From Theobroma cacao (lineage: Eukaryota; Streptophyta; Magnoliopsida; Malvales; Malvaceae): DNA of 64,000 nucleotides. Within the stretch, counting starts at the first letter, position 1; each line of letters begins with the position of its first letter. Under the pieces are notes generated by a model. That model worked only from the letters and a program-made list of their open reading frames with translations. It did not search any database and was not told where the DNA came from. The stretch covers positions 36,733,283-36,797,282 of the forward strand of contig NC_030858.1 of the NCBI RefSeq assembly GCF_000208745.1. The letters are read 5' to 3'. The translations under genes and the position numbers were made by a program. Positions 23,492 to 36,300 of this stretch are shown here, piece after piece.

Positions 23492-25333
23492 ATTTAAGTA
23501 AATAGTCCAGAGTAAAAATATTTATCATGAATTAATTTATCGAGTTTTTATATTATAAAAACAAGTTTTCGATCTACTCGAGAAAAGTTTTTGTATCGTT
23601 TAGAAGATGGGACCAACGTAATATTAAGGATCAATCATAAACTTTATTGGAACATTGCATGTAGCTATGAATGTGATTTTTGGGGTACATCTTAGTATTG
23701 GATTTCACCTTTTCTTTTTTGTCCGAAAATTCAGGTAATGGTCAGCCGATGATTATTGTAGCTGTGACCCACTATCTAAAATTCATGGTGCTTTGGCCAC
23801 CATTAAAAAAATAAATAAATTTCATTTTCTAGCATTATTGATTCTAATAAATTTATGCAAGTGGAAAAAACAGTCTGTTGTTAATGGTTAAACCCACGTT
23901 GGCTGGAGCGCGTGATTTTCACCCACAACGGGCTATTTTGCATTTAATTCACCAACCATTGGATAAAACAATTTGACTTTTTCCTACTTGCTTGCTTTGA
24001 TGTGTAATTTATGGTAAAAAGGGCTTTTATGTTGTTGAGGTTTATTTATTATTTTACATCAAAAATTTTTATTTTTTTCTAAATATATATGATCATAGTA
24101 AGAATAAATGGTGTAAAAAAAGTGTCTTTCAAACACCTTATGTGCAATTAAAAAATCTATGTAAATAAGATAGAATTTATGATAAATTACATAAAATTTT
24201 GAATTTAATGTAACTTTATCTTTTTATATAATACATTGATTTTGACCTTAAAAATAAAACATATTTAATCCATAATGCTTTTATCAATTGAGTTCATTTT
24301 GATATATTTTCGTGAAACTTTTATTTTAAAAAAGATTATCTTAACAGAGTGTATAGTATTTAGATTTATAAAATTTTTTAAAATCTCTTATTATAACTAA
24401 ATCTTTTGAAATGCTTGAGCTGAGGTTATAAAAGAATATATAAAGATAATTCGACGGAGTTTTTTTTTTTACAATTTATAGAAAAAATAGCAAATATAGA
24501 AAGAGTTTAAATAGGAAAAAGAGTCATTCCAGTAACTCTGGACACTAACAAGTGGCATTACATTCAAACGGCAAGAGAGGCGCGTGGGGTTCTGTTAATT
24601 CAGTTGGCCATAAGCCTACATCGCTCTGGTTTTGCCCTCCTTTAGTTGCGTTTTTTTCCTTAAAAGTTTTTCGATTCTCAACAGAAAAAAGGGTGAAAAA
24701 AGAAGAAGAAGAAGAAGCATTATTTTTTTTCCGTAACATTGTATCATTATCACCTTTACAAAAGTCTTTCTTTGATTGGTTAGATTAGGCTTGTTTATAG
24801 TTTCTGGGTTCTGTTTATAGATTCGCATAAGGTTGTAAATACATGGGCTTTTTATGTTTATAGAGCCGAAACATTCTTTTCTTGTTCTTCTTCTTCTTCT
24901 TCAAACAAGAAGAGAAAGGTCATAGAAAGCTTTGTTGGTTTTTTTTATTTGGTATTTTGATCATCTCAGATATTCAATTGAAAACTGTTTCCTGGATTAT
25001 ATGGGTGGCTTTGGTTTTTGATAGAGAAGAGCAATAGCAGCTTCTTCCTTTAAACTCAGGTAAATATGATCATGCTTTTGTGTTCCTCCATTTTCTTGTT
25101 CTTAATTCAATTTTATGTTTTTTTTTTTTAAATATGGAAGATGAACAGATTACAGAAGGGTACACAAAGTTCATGTTTTGTTTGTTTTTGGTTTTTGGGG
25201 CCGTTTTTTTTTTTTTTTGGTTCAGATTGGTTGGTACAGCTGTGATCTTATGTGTTCATTGATAAAAAGGTCGGTTTATGCTTTAAGGAAGCTGAAGGGT
25301 GAATTTTCACTGTGAACAGGCATATTATTTGGG

Positions 25334-25417
25334 ATGCAGGAGACTGCGGAACCACACATTGGAGGAAGGAATCAGGCTCCAAATTCTTGGGGATCATTGA
25401 GATCAAGAATGATTTAA
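25334..25417 (+). promoter_or_regulatory. Candidate upstream ORF in the ankyrin-gene leader
   Basis: ATG at 25334 opens a 27-residue frame (MQETAEPHIGGRNQ...) ending TAA at 25417, 152 bases before the main start and out of frame with it. If this stretch is in the mature leader it could reduce translation of the main frame. Transcript structure here is unknown. Confidence 0.3.
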
Positions 25418-25569
25418 GAATCTCATTTTGATTAGTTGCTTTAGATGAATAATGGTTTTAGTGGATGACATATGCAAATTTTGATCCGGGTTTTTGGTGG
25501 GAGATGAAGAAAAGGTTTTCCAATTTATAATTAAAATTAGGCAAAAGGAGAGTTTTGCTTTAGATAACA

Positions 25570-28329
25570 ATGGAGGCACCAGCAACCGAGCAGCCGAGTG
25601 TTCCTGCTCGACGGAAAAAGATGACCAAACAGTTAACAGGAAAACGAGAAGATACGCCTCTACATTCTGCTGCAAGAGCTGGAAATCTTGCTGTGGTGAC
25701 AGAAATCCTTACAGGTACACCGGAGGATGAACTGAAGGAGCTGTTACCTAAACAGAACCAATCTGGTGAAACTGCCCTTTATGTTGCCGCGGAATATGGT
25801 TATGTTGATTTGGTTAAGGAGATGATTAACTATTATGATCTTGCTGATTCTGGGATCAAAGCTAGAAATGGTTTTGATGCATTCCACATTGCTGCTAAAC
25901 AAGGAGATTTAGGTATGTTTTTGATTCATGAATTTTTTATGTTTTTCTTATTAAGAAAGTTATTTTGGAGGTGAATATGAGGTTTTAGTCTGGCCTTGTT
26001 GCAGATATATTGGCAGTGCTACTGGCAGTTCATCCAGAATTGGCTATGACTGTTGATTTATCTAACACCACGGCTCTGCACACGGCTGCAACACAAGGCC
26101 ATATAGGGATTGTGAATTTTTTATTGGAGGCAGGTAGTAGCCTAGCTACAATAGCAAGGAGTAATGGTAAAACAGCATTACATTCTGCAGCAAGAAATGG
26201 GCATGTGGAGGTTGTGAAGGCACTTTTGGCTAGTGAACCTGGGATTGCATCAAGGACTGATAAGAAGGGGCAGACTGCACTTCATATGGCAGTGAAGGGG
26301 CAGAATGTTGAGGTGGTGGAGGAATTGATCAGAGTAGATCCTTCATTGACGATAAACATGGTTGATACCAAGGGAAACACATCCTTGCATATAGCCACCC
26401 GGAAGGGTAGAGCTCAGGTAAATCAGCCTTTTAGCCTTTATCAATCAGTGTAGCCAGTTATGTTTGCTCTGCAACTGGGTCACTGTTTCACCTAGAATTT
26501 GGACTTCTGGTTGATTGCTGTTGAAGCCAGGCATAGCTAATTAGCTACTCTATAGTTTAATTTTGGGTTTCTATGGAACCAGTTATATTCATTCTCTGTC
26601 TTGCTCATCTCCCATTGTCAGAATTTAAGTTTCAATTAGATTCACAGTTTAGTCTTAAGCAGTAGTCCTTATTCAGTTTATATGCAGTTCATAAAATCAT
26701 TTGTTTGCAGTAATTGACATATAAATAAACTGAAAGGACCAATTATTGGTAAGAAGCAGAGCTAGAATTGATAAGGGCAAGTTGTTTGAAATCTTCAAAC
26801 AAAATCCCCTTGTTGCTGAACAGGGCATTCTGTTTAATAGTAATTAAATTCTCTGGCTGCTGACTAGATGGCTTATCCTGTGTGTATGAGATTAACAATT
26901 CTGAATTCTGATACCTGAATGATTGTACACCGGGGATTAGCATCTTCCCTCTAATAGAATAATTTCAATTATTGTCTTTATTATTTATTATTATTAAGAA
27001 AAAATGCTTCTGATTATTTGTTCTGCCCCTGCTGGTTGACTTCTTAACAAAAGCCTCAAGTATCTCACAATTTGCCCAAAATTTAATTAAACTAGTGGAT
27101 TAATATGTTGGAAAGCTCAAAACTAGTTGTAATTTTCAACTGCTTGGGGGGGGGGGGGGGGGGTGGGGAGATCTTGACAATAGCTGAATCTGTGATGAAC
27201 CAGTTATGAGGCGTGGAATGCTCAATGCAACTCTTTAGCAACAACGGTAAAATGTCTGGTCCTCCATGAATTGTAGTAGAGGGTTATCTGAAACTCCTTT
27301 GACTAAAGTTGCATTTACCCCCCAACAAACTCATGAGAGAGCAACTTTAATGGAGCAATTTCAGAAGATTTTTCATCATTACTTCTTCAGTTTATGGAGT
27401 CAAATAAATGGAATAAGGCAAGAAGCTAATGTAATCTTTTCCTTGTGCAGATTGTTAAGTTGCTGCTTGGATACAAAGAAACCGACACAAAAGCTGTTAA
27501 CAGAAGCGGTGAAACTGCTATCGACACTGCCGAGAAAACTGGGCACCCTGAAATCGCAACCATTCTGCAGCAGCATGGGGTTCAAAGTGCTCGAACCATC
27601 AAACCTGCAGCACCAAATCCAGCACGTGAGTTAAAACAAACTGTGAGTGATATAAAGCATGAGGTGCACTATCAACTAGAGCACACCCGCCAAACCAGAA
27701 AGCGTGTGCAAGGCATTGCCAAGAGACTCAACAAAATGCATGCTGAAGGTCTTAACAATGCAATAAACTCCACCACTGTTGTTGCAGTCCTAATTGCCAC
27801 AGTTGCCTTTGCTGCCATTTTCACTGTCCCTGGCCAATATGTAGATGACCCAAACGACATTCCTCCGGGTCATTCCCTCGGGGAAGCTAATATAGCTCCA
27901 AATCCTGCCTTCATAATTTTCTTCATCTTTGATTCCATTGCCCTCTTCATTTCTCTGGCTGTTGTGGTGGTTCAGACTTCAGTTGTAGTCATTGAGAGCA
28001 AGGCAAAGAAGCAGATGATGGCAATCATCAACAAGTTAATGTGGTTGGCTTGTGTGCTTATTTCAGTGGCATTCTTAGCCTTGTCATTTGTTGTAGTAGG
28101 CACAGAGGAAAGATGGCTTGCAATCGGGGTGACAATCATAGGAACAAGTATAATGGCCACAACTTTGGGCACCATGTGTTATTGGGTGATTAGGCATCGG
28201 ATCGAGGCTTCAAACATGAGAAGTATACGAAGATCATCACTGGGTAGCAGGTCACGCTCCTGGTCATTGTCTGTGATGTCAGATTCTGAGATTCTAAACA
28301 ATGAGTTCAAGAAAATGTACGCAATTTAA
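25570..28329 (+). CDS. Ankyrin-repeat/PGG-domain membrane protein (ITN1/At5g02620-like)
   Basis: Three exons, 25570-25912, 26005-26417 and 27451-28329, join in phase to 544 aa. Residues about 35-310 are ankyrin repeats with the consensus TALH.AA..GH, for example TPLHSAARAGNLAVV, TALHTAATQGHIGIV and TALHSAARNGHVEVV. A PGG domain follows (about 346-450) with LNNAINSTTVVAVLIATVAF and FTVPGQ, where many relatives have PGG. Four hydrophobic segments lie near 358-378, 405-432, 447-469 and 475-498. The tail is serine/arginine-rich and ends SDSEILNNEFKKMYAI. Relatives act at the plasma membrane in salt/ABA responses and defence signalling through protein contacts; they have no enzymatic activity. The start is the first ATG after the leader and fits the family N-terminus. 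No lesions. The specific orthologue is uncertain because the family is large. Confidence 0.92.
27146..27163. repeat. Run of 18 G in an ankyrin-gene intron
   Basis: Uninterrupted G tract followed by TGGGGAG, in the second intron. It could form a G-quadruplex in DNA or pre-mRNA; its length may be unreliable in the assembly. Confidence 0.9.
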
Positions 28330-28596
28330 TAAAGATCACTCACGCCAGATCCTTTTTTTCCAAGCATATGGCGTTACGGATCCTTTTTTACTAAATGTAT
28401 ATTTCAAGTTGATCATAGTCTTCTTTCCATTCTCAATGCTCTCAAAGGCAAATTAATGTATGACTGAGCAACTTCTGAGGGCAATACCTTCGGCCTCAGA
28501 GGCCAACGGCCATGGTTGAATATATGTGGTTCTAATTTCTATACCTTTCAAAGCCACCTGGAAATTTTGTAAGCATTTGCAGCAAATGGGAAGAAT

Positions 28597-28664
28597 CTGA
28601 TAACATGGTGGCAAATGCAGCCAAATCATACTGATAACATGGAGGCAAATGCAGCCAAATCACA
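28597..28664. repeat. Tandem duplication, 2 x 34 bp
   Basis: Units 28597-28630 and 28631-28664 share CTGATAACATGG and GGCAAATGCAGCCAAATCA with few mismatches. Confidence 0.9.
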
Positions 28665-30082
28665 CCAGAGAAACTCTACTGTATAGCCATCAATTGGAAC
28701 ATAATATCATATAGCTAATAAATTCTAGATTACCTAGGCAAATTTAGCATTGCAGCCTGGAGGACTAAAAGTAAAGATGGTTCTCTCCTTTTTTTTCTCG
28801 TTTTCTTTATCCCTTTTGAGATGCAGTTGATATCAAACTGATCTGTCAAGAATATGCAGACGGAAGCATAGTGATGAGAAAGACTACAATTGGACCCCAT
28901 TCAATGAACAAAAAGAGTATTTTGCCTGAAAAGACTTTCCCTACTGACTGAAAATGAATAGATTGCAAAAAGATCCGGACACTGGCCTTCCACTAGAAAT
29001 CGCAAGAAAATGTGGACAAATTTGATTATGGGAAGCTACTAGATTGGTTGATGACTTGGGGATGGGCCATTCAAATGGAAAGTTCAGATCATAAGGATAA
29101 ATTTTGACAACTCAAATCAAATCAAATCAACAAAGAATAGAGCAAAAGGGACAAGGCTTGAAAGATTATGCATGGGATGCCTACAAAGAGGAATACAAAA
29201 ATGGACATGGCTGCTTTTTTTGCTTTGGCTGAATGCTGAAGCCTAGAATTTTGGCAAATATGCATGGGGGGAAACAGGCCAAACATAAGTGGACTTTCTA
29301 ACCATTTATGAGTGGAACCCATTGTGCATTTAGCATTGGTAAAACTTGTTGGATTGTTGGGTGGCTTTTTCTCCCTATACACAATGATTAAATCATATTT
29401 TGCTTAGATTATTTTATAAACATATTTAAAAATTAAAATAATAAAAAATAAAGTTACAAACATACTATTTTTATTTTTTTATTTTTACATAAAGAATATT
29501 GTGTTGAATCAAATTCTTGTATTTTTATATTAGGTCAAATAAACTTTTATGAACAATAATAAATTAATTGTCATTAATCAAAATATTACTTGTCAATTTA
29601 GACTCATGTGAGATTGACATGACATTAACGTGAAGGGAAAAAATATTATATGACCATATCATTATACCACATTAGTATATCACGTTCAATATGCCATATC
29701 AACACTATATAACATAAAATGACAAATAACATTTTGATTAATAATAATTAATCAACTATTAGTTATAAAGATTTATTTAGTTAAAAATAAAAGTATAATA
29801 GTTTGATTAAACGTAATAAAAGAACAAGAGATTATTTGAATTTTTTTAAATAATTCATGAGAGTTTTTTTAAGTATTATGCATTATTTTTACTTGATACC
29901 AAAATAATAAAAAAATTTGTATAAACTCATTTTTTTAAAAAAAAAATAAAAAGGTTAAAATGGGCCTCCAGAGTCGAGACTGGTTCAGATCAGAGGGGCC
30001 CAATAAGTTTCACTTAGGCTTTCTTTAAGGCCCAAAAAGCTTCCGTAGGAAACCCGTTCCTAAAATCAGCTTCAGACTTTCA

Positions 30083-30133
30083 GTCTCTCTGACTCCGAGG
30101 CTCTCTCTGTCTCTCTGTCTCTCTCTCTCTCTC
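30083..30133. repeat. CT-rich tract upstream of UFL1
   Basis: Runs of CTCTCTGT and CTCTCTCT in the presumed promoter or leader of UFL1; such pyrimidine tracts are common at plant transcription starts. Confidence 0.8.
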
Positions 30134-30301
30134 CTTATTTTCGTGCCAAACTGAAAATTTTCTTCTCATTTTCGTTTCTTTTCTTCTATTTTCTGTTTGT
30201 ATATAAAACGTCGAAAAGGAAGGAAAAATATTAAAAAAATATAAAAGCCTAAAAAACAGTTGATCTTCGTTAGCGATTGGAATTTGGAATAGGAAACAGA
30301 G

Positions 30302-33300
30302 ATGGATGATGAATTGCTGGAATTGCAGAGACAATTCGAGTTCGCACAGCAGGCGAAATCGAGCATCCGGTTATCCGAACGAAACGTCGTCGAATTGGTC
30401 CAAAAGCTCCACGAGCTTCGAATCATTGATTTCGAACTCCTCCACACTGTTTCCGGCAAAGAATTCATCACTCCGGTATTGCTCTCTCTATCTCTTCTGT
30501 TTGGTTACGGAGAAAATATGAAGGAAAATGATAATAAGAAAACGCATTTGGATTTTTGACGTGCTGATGATTTTTTATTTTGGAATCGTAATATGAGTAT
30601 TAGCAGCAGTTTGGTTCTCATGAAAATGATGATAGCCAAATGCACTTGATTCCTTCTGGATTGTTATATAAGTTTTAACGGCTGATTGGTTCCCACGAAA
30701 CCGAAGGAAAACTCGTTGGCTGCGTGTTTAATATCATTTTATTGCTTTGCAATGTAATATTGGATTTGTTACATGTGAGTTTTAATTTGAATTTTATGGT
30801 TGCGATGATCTATGGTCTTGTAGGAGCAATTGAGGCATGAAATTGCTGAGGAGGTGAAGAAATTAGGTCGTGTTTCTTTGATTGATCTTGCAGATACTAC
30901 TGGGGTGGATTTATATCATGTTGAGAAGCAAGCTCAGTATGTAGTTTCAGAGGATCCAGGGCTTATGTTAATCCAAGGAGAAATAATATCGCAATCTTAT
31001 TGGGATTCTGTAGCTGAAGAAATCAATGAGAGGTTGCAGGAATGCAGTCAAATTGCTTTGGCTGAGCTGGCTGCACAGTTACATGTTGGCTCTGAGTTGG
31101 TGGCATCTGTCTTGGAGCCTCGCCTTGGGACTATGGTATCTTATTTTCCTAGTTTTTACGTTTTTGATTTTGGAAACTAGAGGAAGAACTGTTATGACAG
31201 TTTTATTTTTGGTCTGTTAGGTGAAAGGTAGGCTTGAAGGTGGGCAATTGTACACCCCAGCATATGTAGCTCGCGTTAGTGCCATGGTTCGTGGTGCATC
31301 TAGAGGTATTACAGTTCCAACAAATTTGTCTGTTTTGTGGAGCACTTTGCAGCAGCTTTTGCAAGAAATGGAAGGAGCCACAGGTGTAGCAGTTGAAGGT
31401 TCATTCTTCCAATCCCTTTTTAATGGGCTAGTGAAGGAAGGCGAGGTTCTCGGAACACTTCGTGCTGGACTTCATTGGACTCCAACTGTATGTGACATGA
31501 TCTTTTTACTGTCTGATTTTTGTCTGGATTCACATCCTAGAATGAACAAATTCTGATGGCTATCAAATTCCTCATTGATAGTACTTTGTAGCCTAGTTGT
31601 GATTTTGTTTGTGAAGGATCATAATCAGTTGTGAAAACATTTTGTAATCTAGACTAAGTGGCAGTTTGTAGCCTAACGTTACATCATAAAAGGCAGCTTC
31701 TTACTGTTTTCTCAAGGTATCAATTTGAATATAAGAATTGAATGATTTTATCTGCAAGATAATTATTATTTAATGAATTTTTTCAATGCTCAAGTTAAAT
31801 ATTTCTAGTCTTTCAATGGGTTCAATTCTTTTTTCTTTTTCCTGGTAAACTCTGAAAAAAAAAACTAAAGAAATTGGGAGATAAGAGTGCAGAAATAGGG
31901 GAATATGGGGAGGTCACAAGTTTATCTTCTGATGAAATTCAAGTTAATTTATAACGTCCTCCTTTTCATTTTTTTAATACTTAGTGTGATCATGCAACAG
32001 GTTTTTGCTATTGCTCAAAAGGAATGTGTCGATTCGTTCTTCTCGCAGGTTTGTAACCTTACTCTCTGAATTTATTTGTCATGTTTTGATGTTCAGATGC
32101 CTATACAGAGGTATTCCGTGCATCTCATATGACATATCTCTCAAAGTTGTCCATTCATATAGTTTTGTGATGGTTTTATTCTAAATGTTTATTCTGTCCC
32201 TCTTCCCACAAAGTCTGTTGTTTTCGTGATCTATAGCTGTATACAATGTATAATGCTCTATCGTTTGTATGGTCTTTCACTAATTTTATAGCAACTTGAA
32301 GATTGTATATTACTTACTACCTTGAAGTCAAACAAATATTTAGACCTTGCAGTTTACTACCATTTTGTGTCTTTGGGCCTGTAAGTAAACATATATCTAC
32401 TAATACCATGAAACTGTTGTTTTCATGATCTATAGCTGTATACAATCTATAAGGTATATTGTTTATATGGTCTTGGACTAATTTTATACCAAGTTAACTT
32501 AAAGATCTTCATATTACTTATTAACTTGAAGATTTTCATATACTACCTTGAAGTCAAACAAATTTTAGACCTTGTAGTTTACTACAATTTTGTGTCTATG
32601 GACATGTAAGTAAAAACAAATCTACTTATGTTACAGCACACACATCTGTATTTGTTGAAAATTTCATTAATATTTCCAGATTATTAATTGTCATTGCACA
32701 TAATCTTTAGTTATGGCATATTTGAAAATGTCACTGAATATTATTACTGATTATGTTTTCTTTGCTTGTTAGATAAACATTTTTTAAGTATTGCTTGTGT
32801 TTATATTCATCATTGTTTCCCTTTTGCTTACAGAATTCCTTTATCAGCTATGATGCTCTGCAGAAACTTGGTATTTCCCAGCCCATCCAGTTCTTGCAGG
32901 TAATTTATTGCATTGAACTATTAAGACAAGGAACAGTTTGTGCAGTAATTATGTCACATTTGATGATTTTATATGGTTTTTATTTAATTAAAATTTGGTT
33001 GTATGCTCCAATGTAGTCCAGATATCCTGAAGGCATACCTCTAGTTACAGCATTTGTTCACCCTTCACTGACTGAGATGTTGGATGCTGCTATTGAAGAT
33101 GCAATTGAACATGGTAGCTGGTAAGGACTACAAATAAGTTTTCACTAATCATTGCCCATTTATTTTTTCACTTTATGGTATTTAACTTATTCTCTTATTC
33201 TAAGATGGAAAATTTGAGGATACTAATTGTTCATGAAGTTTTGAGTTCTTGTACCATAATCATAATGGACTAGGAAAACATAACCATCAACTGCTATTTG

Positions 33301-36300
33301 TCTCTGTAGTTCCTTGTCTTGAGACCTCCTCTCATTTGTCAATTATTGTAAGCATTATTAGAAATTGAATAATCAGAATATAAAAACTGGAGTCATCTCC
33401 TAGTCCTGGTCTCTTTCTAAGCAAGGTTCTATAAGGGGTGATCATGGAATAAGCTATACCTTTATTTTGGTAATGCCAAGATATATATGTTTTTTCATTA
33501 ATTTGTTTCACCAGCATTTCAGTAAATAGTGTGTATTAGTTTTGATTTTTTTGACTCTTTCTGTGAACCACTGACCACTCTGGCTTCGTGATCGGTCATT
33601 CTGCTTTTACAATAGAGAATTGGCTGATGATAATTACTTCATGTTGTTATTTTTTCTCTACTGGATTATGGTGGAAAGTTGGTGACCAAAATATGGTTGT
33701 GATTGCTGGTTGATTGAGTTCTTCATCCATTTAACTGTTCTTCATATTCTGGAATATACTTCTTGCAGATGACATTTAGATTTACATAAAGAATGTTTGT
33801 GAAGTTTTTCAGTGTTATCTTATTGCATTATGTGCGTCGAGGTTGTTGTTCTTTTTGTTTTCTTTTTCCCTGGTCTAATGGGATTGAAAACTGCAGGCTT
33901 GATTCTCTTTCTGTATTGCCCACATCGTTTGGATCCCAAGATGCATATAAGATTGTGTCTGTTTGTCCTTCTCTTCAGTCAGCGCTCAAGGTAACTTGTT
34001 GTCCCTTCTGTGTTTGATCATGTACTTCATGTTTATTATATTTATTACATGGAGATTTGTTTTATGTTTCTTGTCAGGCTAAGAAGGTACTCATCATGGG
34101 GGATTCCTATATATTTAGCAGCAGCTTTGTGAAGGTAGGACTTTTGAGATGAATTGTATTAAGTTGTTCAGATTAGTTATTGGTATTAGTCTTTAGAAAC
34201 ACTTTTCACCCCTGCCCTAAATTATAATATCAAAAGGAATTACTGTATCTGCATACAATGTAAGCCTACCTATATTTATTCCAACATGAAGTTTCTGAGT
34301 GGGGCTGGCATATTAGGTCAGATCAATGCAGTTTGCCAGCTATGATTACCAATGAAAAACAAGGCAACGAGGAGTCAGAGATGTTAGTTTGGTCACTAAT
34401 TATAGTTTTAGTTATGATGTCTTGCATGGAAGCCAAATTTGAACAGCAGCCACCTGATTTAATGCAAATTTATGGAGAAAGAGGAAAACTAGTTTTATCA
34501 GTTGAATCCTCAGGATGGAAATCTTTTTGTGTTTTCAGGTTTAATATGTTATGGCTGAAATAAATGTCTTTCCTTAAGGGTCCATGATCGCACACAACGG
34601 GATGTTGACATGTTCACTTATTTACTCTTCAAGGCTTAACTTCTCAAATAACCTATCCTCTGCAATTTTGGGACTTTTGTTTTCTATTTTTAAGTTTTAT
34701 TTTTCCTCCTTTTTCAGGCTAACTCTTCTTAGCCAGATTTGACACCCAACAGCCAATGCCTAACCTTCTCTTCCCTCTCCATTTCTTTGCTTTTTAACAT
34801 TATAGGTTTGGATGCTTCAGTACTATTGAAGTATGTCTGCATTTATATTATGCCCTCTTTGATTTTGGTGCTCACAACTTTGTCTCTTTGTTGGTTAGGA
34901 TGTCTATGATCGTTTGGAGAAAGAGATGGAAACCTTTAGCCACTCAGGGTCCTCCGCTAACATGCTGGGTGATGATTCGCATCTGGTTAAGGAAGCTAAA
35001 GCCAGACAAGATTTAAGCCCATTTGAAACTGGTAGTGAGAGTGGCAACAGCAAACGTGGTACCGAGAAAGGATCTAAGAAGAAAAAGGGCGAATCCTCTG
35101 TGACAAAAACAGTGTCAGCTGAAGGTGATTCAGAAAATGAGGATTACATCCCCACCAAATCTAAGAAAAACCAGAAGAAACGCAAGGATACGTCTTCCTC
35201 TCAAGTTTCAGATTCAAGAAAAGGAGCTAAGAAAGATTCAATTAAACCACAAGAGGAAATTGTGCCTTCAGAAGAATGGTTAATGCAAAAGCTCATGGTC
35301 CTGGTTCCTGATTTTGAAGAACAAGGTCTATCAACTTCTAACTTTAAGGTTTTTTTTTTGTACTCGATCAATTAGCTGCTTAGGTGTGGCTTTTCTATCT
35401 AACTTTTGATATATTTGGTCATTTGGTGGTCTATTTGTCAGGTGTTGATGATCCTCAAACAATTCTTAAACATCTGGCTGACTATTTAAGACCTATGCTT
35501 ATAAATTATTGGAAGGACAGGAGAAAGGCATTGTTTACAGAAAATGTGGAGAAAATGAAACGTTTGCTCGACAATTTGCAAAGGAAACTTGATGAGGTTG
35601 GCATGGTTGCAGTTGCTGTTTTGTTTTTGGTTGTTTTTTTTACCTAGCATTCTGTAACCATGTCTCTTGAAAATGTTGTTAATTTTCATGTTTGGTACCT
35701 TCAGTTAACTAAACTGCCTCCTCTCTCTACAATTGTTGTCTTGTGGCAGTCTTTCTTAAATATGCAGCTTTACGCGAAGGCATTAGATTTGTTTGAAGAT
35801 GACCAATCCACTTCTGTAAGTTCTTCCTACGGTAGTTGATCTTCGGAGAGGTTGCTTTGTGATGAAATGGGCTATGAAAGGCTTTCTCTGTTTTATAGGT
35901 TACTTTGCACAGGCACTTACTTAGAACTGTTGCCACTTCAATCGCTGATATGCTTTTCCAAAACCTGGTAGAACTTATGTACTGGTCTTATTTTATTTTG
36001 CTTTCTATGGTTCTATTCTGATGATAAGAAAGTATGTCTAATGGTATGTGATTCATCTTTGTAGGATGTGCACAACAAATTAAAAAATGGAGCTCAAGTT
36101 GAAGATTCTCAAAGTTCAGAAGGCATTTCACTTAGCCCTGGTGAAAGGACAGCTATCGTATGAAACGATTTATTACCCATTTATTTTTTATGACATGAAA
36201 AATGCTCAGTAGCCAGTAGTTTTGATATATTGCCTTTTGCTTGTTCAGGCGAAGAGCTTTCCGGGATCTCAGTCAAAAAGGGCTCTTGCAGTGGTTGAAG

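Larger units (their letters stand above)
21408..25333. other. Long intergenic region upstream of the ankyrin gene
   Basis: Mostly AT-rich (22500-24540 especially) with no coding frame I can support. A GC-richer patch at 22200-22450 holds overlapping short frames without domains. From about 24840 a C/T-rich leader (CTTCTTC repeats near 24888) and a GT donor-like CAG|GTAAATATG at 25059 suggest the 5' UTR, perhaps with an intron, of the ankyrin gene. Confidence 0.45.
28330..30301. other. Intergenic region between the ankyrin gene and UFL1
   Basis: About 28330-28480 is probably the ankyrin 3' UTR. The remainder is AT-rich and non-coding; an 86-codon minus-strand frame at 29122-29382 lacks family support. 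The UFL1 leader lies at the right end, and TATATAAA at 30200-30207 could be a TATA box or leader sequence. Confidence 0.45.

Noticed and set aside
29122..29382. 86-codon minus frame with a hydrophobic C-terminus
   Set aside because: Could be a small membrane protein, but nothing supports transcription or homology; hydrophobicity arises easily in AT-rich DNA.
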